Below, in pieces: positions 61,340-64,000 of a stretch of DNA of 64,000 nt. A program made the position numbers and the translations under genes. Origin of the DNA: Hydrogenophaga sp. SL48 (GTDB taxonomy: Bacteria; Pseudomonadota; Gammaproteobacteria; Burkholderiales; Burkholderiaceae_C); assembly GCF_021729865.1 (NCBI RefSeq), contig NZ_CP063400.1:3348001-3412000 (forward strand), in the 5' to 3' direction. The notes beneath the pieces were generated by a model, which worked only from the letters and a program-made list of their open reading frames with translations, searched no databases and was not told where the DNA came from. The stretch's first letter is position 1, and each line of letters opens with the position of its first letter.

Positions 61340-61957
61340 CTACACAGAGATGCTCGCAAGTGCCTTCGATGCCATCGCTCGAAGCTGGAAAGCAGAGGAC
61401 CAGTGCGGCCACTCGCGCGAAGTCTCCGGCTGCGTCTGGCCACCGCACTTATTCGTTCCGCCACAGATAAGAACGCTCGATTGATTCCTTCCGTATGGGT
61501 TGGGGAAGTGAAACCGGCGCGTCGGGTAAGCCGCAGACGTTCTGGGAAAGGTAGGTAGTCGCATGCGGTCGGCGAATTGGTTCCTCGTGTTTGAGGAGCG
61601 TTGGCAACAGACCTTTAAGCTCGCGAGGGTCAGGCACCATGTCGCGTTCCAATGCACCGATTCGAAATGTTTCGCAGTCATGAAGCCGTAGCAGGGCTCG
61701 CAGTAGTACCGCACCAGGCGGTCATGTGCCTCCGCGTCGTGAACCAAATACACGACTCCCTCCATGGGACTACCCTGCGGCTGTTCGCTGCCGCCTCTTG
61801 CTGGCTTGGTGGCTCCAACAAGCGCGAGCCAGCTTGACCACCTTTGCGCAGGTTCAATCTCGTTCAGCGTCCGACTGTGAGGAGTTGCTTCCTCTTCCAT
61901 CAGAGACTTGGTATCGCGAAGCGGTTGGTTTCGCTCACCGAACAAGAAGTCCCTCAT
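61340..61957 (-). CDS. Hypothetical protein of the element, possibly frameshifted
   Basis: A 205-codon frame starting in an ATGA overlap with the KfrA-like gene, so translation from this start is plausible. GVVYLVHDAEAHDRLVRYYC and EPCYGFMTAKHFESVHW look genuinely coding, with a possible zinc pair. Past about 61650 this frame turns into unlikely sequence, whereas another minus-strand frame (ending near 61449) reads well: RIGALERDMVPDPRELKGLL and LPTLLKHEEPIRRPHATTYL. A single frameshift would join them. Either the gene is broken or the true product is shorter. No family recognised. Confidence 0.5.
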   Translation of the reverse strand: MRDFLFGERNQPLRDTKSLMEEEATPHSRTLNEIEPAQRWSSWLALVGATKPARGGSEQPQGSPMEGVVYLVHDAEAHDRLVRYYCEPCYGFMTAKHFESVHWNATWCLTLASLKVCCQRSSNTRNQFADRMRLPTFPRTSAAYPTRRFHFPNPYGRNQSSVLICGGTNKCGGQTQPETSREWPHWSSAFQLRAMASKALASISV

Positions 61958-62928
61958 TGCGGCGGCCCCTTCTGTCCTCCCTCGTTCAGCGGGATAGCCG
62001 GGTTGTCTGGCTCAGTCTGAAAGACTCTGTTGAGCAGCACTTTCTGCAGCAGCAGCTCGCAAGTACCTTCAGCACGGCTCTGAGCCGCTTGGGAGTCTTT
62101 TAGACGCTCGGCCAAACCTAGTTGCTGCGCCTCGGAACTCGCCAGACGATTTCGTGCCTCAACCAACTGTGATTGCAAAAGGTCTTGCTCTCCAAGAGCG
62201 ACCTCAAGACGTTCAGCAGCTTGACGATTCGATTCGGCGGTCACCTGCAAGGACACGCACTCCCGGAGACTCTTTTCCAGCTGGGCTCTCAGCGTTGTGG
62301 ACTCAGCTCGAACTTCTAAGAGCTCCGACCTGTTTCGCTCTCTTTCGGACTCAAGCCGCTCGACGCGCTCTTCCGAAGCACGAAGGCGCTCCTGTGCAAT
62401 GGCCAGCGACTGCCTAGCGCTTTCTGCTTCGCCGCCGAGTTGGGCAAGTTCGTTTGAGAGCAACTCGACTCGCCCCCGCAACGTCTCCAGAGCACCAGTC
62501 TGCTCAGCAAAAGAAAGTTGGAGGGCAGCGGTGCGCGAATTCGCTTCAATGGCCACCGCTCTGTAGCTCTCGCTCTCAGCAACCACCGCCAACAGCGACT
62601 TCTGAACGTCCTCCAGCTCATCAGACAGCTGCGAGGTACGAACTTTCACCAGCTTGTTTATTTCGTTTCCAATGTCCGTAAGGAGCGCTGGAGACAACGG
62701 GGCGGGCACCACTGGCGTAGAAGCCTCAATAGACACCTTCAACGCCGCGTAGTGCTTACAGATGGTGGTCTTGGAGCCTCTCCCTAGCTCCGCATGCACA
62801 GTTCCTGTGGAGACCTTTTCTCCTGCAGCCTTGAGCTTCTCGACAGCTCTCTTGACGTCCTCAAGGGTGACGTGACCAGCTGAACCAGAAATGAGTTTTT
62901 CAGTAGGCGATGCGAAATTTTCGGACAC
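61954..62928 (-). CDS. KfrA-like DNA-binding coiled-coil protein
   Basis: 324 residues. The N-terminal ~75 residues match the KfrA/plasmid replication region DNA-binding domain: TLEDVKRAVEKLKAAGEKVS and TGTVHAELGRGSKTTICKHY. The remaining ~220 residues are an almost unbroken coiled coil (RVELLSNELAQLGGEAESAR and so on). KfrA proteins autoregulate and help plasmid maintenance or partition. In integrative elements, relatives of this kind are common near the recombinase genes and may repress or structure the element. Its promoter should lie in 62929-63000, where CGTCGATTGACG (62946-62957) is a possible operator. Confidence 0.8.
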   Translation of the reverse strand: MSENFASPTEKLISGSAGHVTLEDVKRAVEKLKAAGEKVSTGTVHAELGRGSKTTICKHYAALKVSIEASTPVVPAPLSPALLTDIGNEINKLVKVRTSQLSDELEDVQKSLLAVVAESESYRAVAIEANSRTAALQLSFAEQTGALETLRGRVELLSNELAQLGGEAESARQSLAIAQERLRASEERVERLESERERNRSELLEVRAESTTLRAQLEKSLRECVSLQVTAESNRQAAERLEVALGEQDLLQSQLVEARNRLASSEAQQLGLAERLKDSQAAQSRAEGTCELLLQKVLLNRVFQTEPDNPAIPLNEGGQKGPPQ

Positions 62929-63378
62929 GAGCTTCTCCAGAACGTCGATTGACGATTACCGGAGTGCTCGGGCGTCTGCATAGCCGTGCACTGTTTGCAG
63001 TCGAGGACTGCTGGCCTTCCTTGTAGGCCATACGAAGCGAAACTAGATATTGGGGGTCTGCGTGACCCTCATGTTTCCCGTAGGCATTGATTGCCCGCAG
63101 ACGGTAGGACTTAAACCTTGCTAGTTGCGCAGAGAGATTATTGCTCGGTCATGTCAGAGCGGCAAGTCCCAAACTGCGAAATACCGTCACTTCATACCTT
63201 ATCGCGTACCGTACCGTACCGTACCGTACCGTACCGTACCGTACCGTACCGTACCGCATACCAGTTCTCGGTTCACACTCGAATTCCAAGAAGGCGAAGG
63301 GCAGTCGCTTGGATGGGGCTCCAAGTAGGCCTTTCAATCACGTACTATGCCTCCAACGACCGATGCAAAGGAGGACTC
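62929..63378. other. Gene-free interval with simple repeat
   Basis: About 450 bp between the divergent KfrA-like and HD-hydrolase genes. Apart from the GTACC repeat and the two promoter regions no gene is convincing; open frames crossing the repeat exist only because the 5-bp unit lacks stops. Right next to 63379 is a strong AAAGGAGG ribosome-binding site. Confidence 0.5.
63206..63255. repeat. Tandem repeat, ten copies of GTACC
   Basis: Ten perfect head-to-tail 5-bp units in the upstream region of the HD-hydrolase gene. Its length makes it prone to slipped-strand changes, which would alter promoter spacing, or the frame of any translation from upstream starts. Confidence 0.9.
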
Positions 63379-63954
63379 ATGTCCAGCTCCCGCTACTCAA
63401 ATGCACTTGCGCTCGCAGCTCGTGCCCACGAAGGCCAAGTACGCAAAGGCACATCGATTCCGTATGTCACCCACCCCGTGGCCGTAGCCGCGCTGGTGGC
63501 CCAATATGGCGGTGACGAAGACCAGCAAATAGCTGCGTTGCTCCACGATGTCCTAGAGGACGGCGGTGAGCACTATGCATCTGAAATCGCAGCAGAGTTT
63601 GGCCCCCGAGTACTCGCAATCGTGCGCGGCTGTACCGACGGCACGCCAGACGCGACTGGCGAGAAAGCACCTTGGCAACAGCGGAAAGAAGCCTACCTAG
63701 CCCACCTCGCGTCAGCGGGTGAGGACGTATGGATGGTGAGTGGGTGCGACAAGCTCAGCAACGCTCGCGCGATTCTTGAAGACCTGAACTCAATCGGGCT
63801 CGCGGTCTTCGACAGGTTCACGGCCAAGAAGGAAGGCACCCTCTGGTACTACCGCTCCCTCTCCCAGGTGTTCACCGATGCCGAGGCCCCCGTATGCGAA
63901 GAGCTGACTTCGTTAGTTGCTCAGATAGAGGAACTTGCGACAGCGGCGGCATAG
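63379..63954 (+). CDS. HD-domain hydrolase related to SpoT/MESH1
   Basis: 191 residues. The N-terminal pattern ALAARAHEGQVRKGTSIPYV, THPVAVAALV, QIAALLHDVLEDGGEHY is that of (p)ppGpp-hydrolase-type HD domains; HD is in LLHDVLED, and a later KLSNARAILEDL supplies the other conserved N. There is no synthetase domain, so it would be a small alarmone or nucleotide pyrophosphohydrolase. AAAGGAGG lies 6 bases before the ATG. Upstream in-frame sequence through the GTACC repeat (from 63118) is probably not translated. A cargo gene of the element. Confidence 0.82.
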   Translation: MSSSRYSNALALAARAHEGQVRKGTSIPYVTHPVAVAALVAQYGGDEDQQIAALLHDVLEDGGEHYASEIAAEFGPRVLAIVRGCTDGTPDATGEKAPWQQRKEAYLAHLASAGEDVWMVSGCDKLSNARAILEDLNSIGLAVFDRFTAKKEGTLWYYRSLSQVFTDAEAPVCEELTSLVAQIEELATAAA

Positions 63955-64000
63955 CGAGGTCAGCGAGTTCGGCCACCTTTCGCTACCGGCCCGTTGGAGA

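Larger units (their letters stand above)
53972..64000. mobile_element. Integrative element with tyrosine-recombinase trio, inserted in a radical SAM gene
   Basis: From about 53972 composition changes to lower GC and gene content becomes accessory: a complete radical SAM gene at the border, a small coupled protein, three overlapping tyrosine recombinases, a hypothetical protein, a KfrA-like protein and an HD hydrolase. The left boundary is fixed by the truncated resident gene; the right boundary lies outside the window, so the element is at least 10 kb. Three-recombinase arrangements are known from Tn554-like, RIT and gamma-mobile-trio elements; protein sizes here (456, 624, 756 plus 159 residues) do not let me assign it to one of them. 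Confidence 0.85.

Noticed and set aside
63206..63255. Repeat array considered as CRISPR or as part of a coding sequence
   Set aside because: The unit is 5 bp with no spacers, so it is not CRISPR. The frames through it give a Thr-Val-Pro-Tyr-Arg repeat ahead of a gene that has its own strong start signal at 63379.

Overview
The window is GC-rich, densely coded DNA whose gene families point to a betaproteobacterium of the Burkholderiales, most likely Comamonadaceae (a Hydrogenophaga- or Acidovorax-like organism). The support is a TPP riboswitch ahead of a thiC-thiO-thiS-thiG-thiDE operon, DctA with DctS/DctR, a CbbR-like regulator next to an SbtA-like transporter, and the palindromic repeats typical of that family. 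This placement is inference from gene content and composition.

Layout of the core. 1-5.5 kb: a LysR regulator (cut by the left edge) divergent from xdhAB, then a periplasmic rhodanese. 5.6-14 kb: one leftward operon for acidic amino acids, with three tandem solute-binding proteins, the GltJKL-type ABC transporter and a DctB/DctD-type two-component pair (AauS/AauR-like), preceded by a good sigma-54 promoter. 14-21 kb: an alcohol dehydrogenase, a DUF465 protein and a URC-type pyrimidine-degradation cluster (URC1, URC4, upp, an exporter, a cytosine-deaminase-like enzyme) behind a second sigma-54 promoter and a structured leader. 21-30 kb: ketopantoate-reductase family, OmpA, SbtA plus CbbR-like LysR, two tandem paralogues of unknown function, DUF302 and a P-type ATPase. 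30-36.4 kb: the TPP-controlled thiamin operon. 40-46.5 kb: C4-dicarboxylate genes (TRAP-type binding proteins, DctA, DctSR). 47-53 kb: a five-gene signalling operon (HD-GYP, histidine kinase, HDOD and two further receiver proteins).

Two accessory regions interrupt this. At 37.2-39.5 kb an AT-rich patch carries a J-domain membrane protein and a protein with a HEPN-like RNANAH motif. Each is followed by an attC-like site, and further attC-like sites lie upstream, so this looks like an integron cassette cluster without an integrase. From about 53.97 kb to the right edge lies an integrative element. It has cut a resident PA0069-type radical SAM gene inside the iron-sulfur cysteine motif, carries a complete divergent copy of the same gene at its border under a textbook LexA (SOS) box, and encodes three overlapping tyrosine recombinases plus a small coupled protein, a KfrA-like coiled-coil protein and an HD-type hydrolase. 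The right end of the element is outside the window.

Smaller surprises: two inverted copies of a palindromic repeat lie in frame inside xdhA, and related repeats form the C-terminal tails of ThiC and ThiO.
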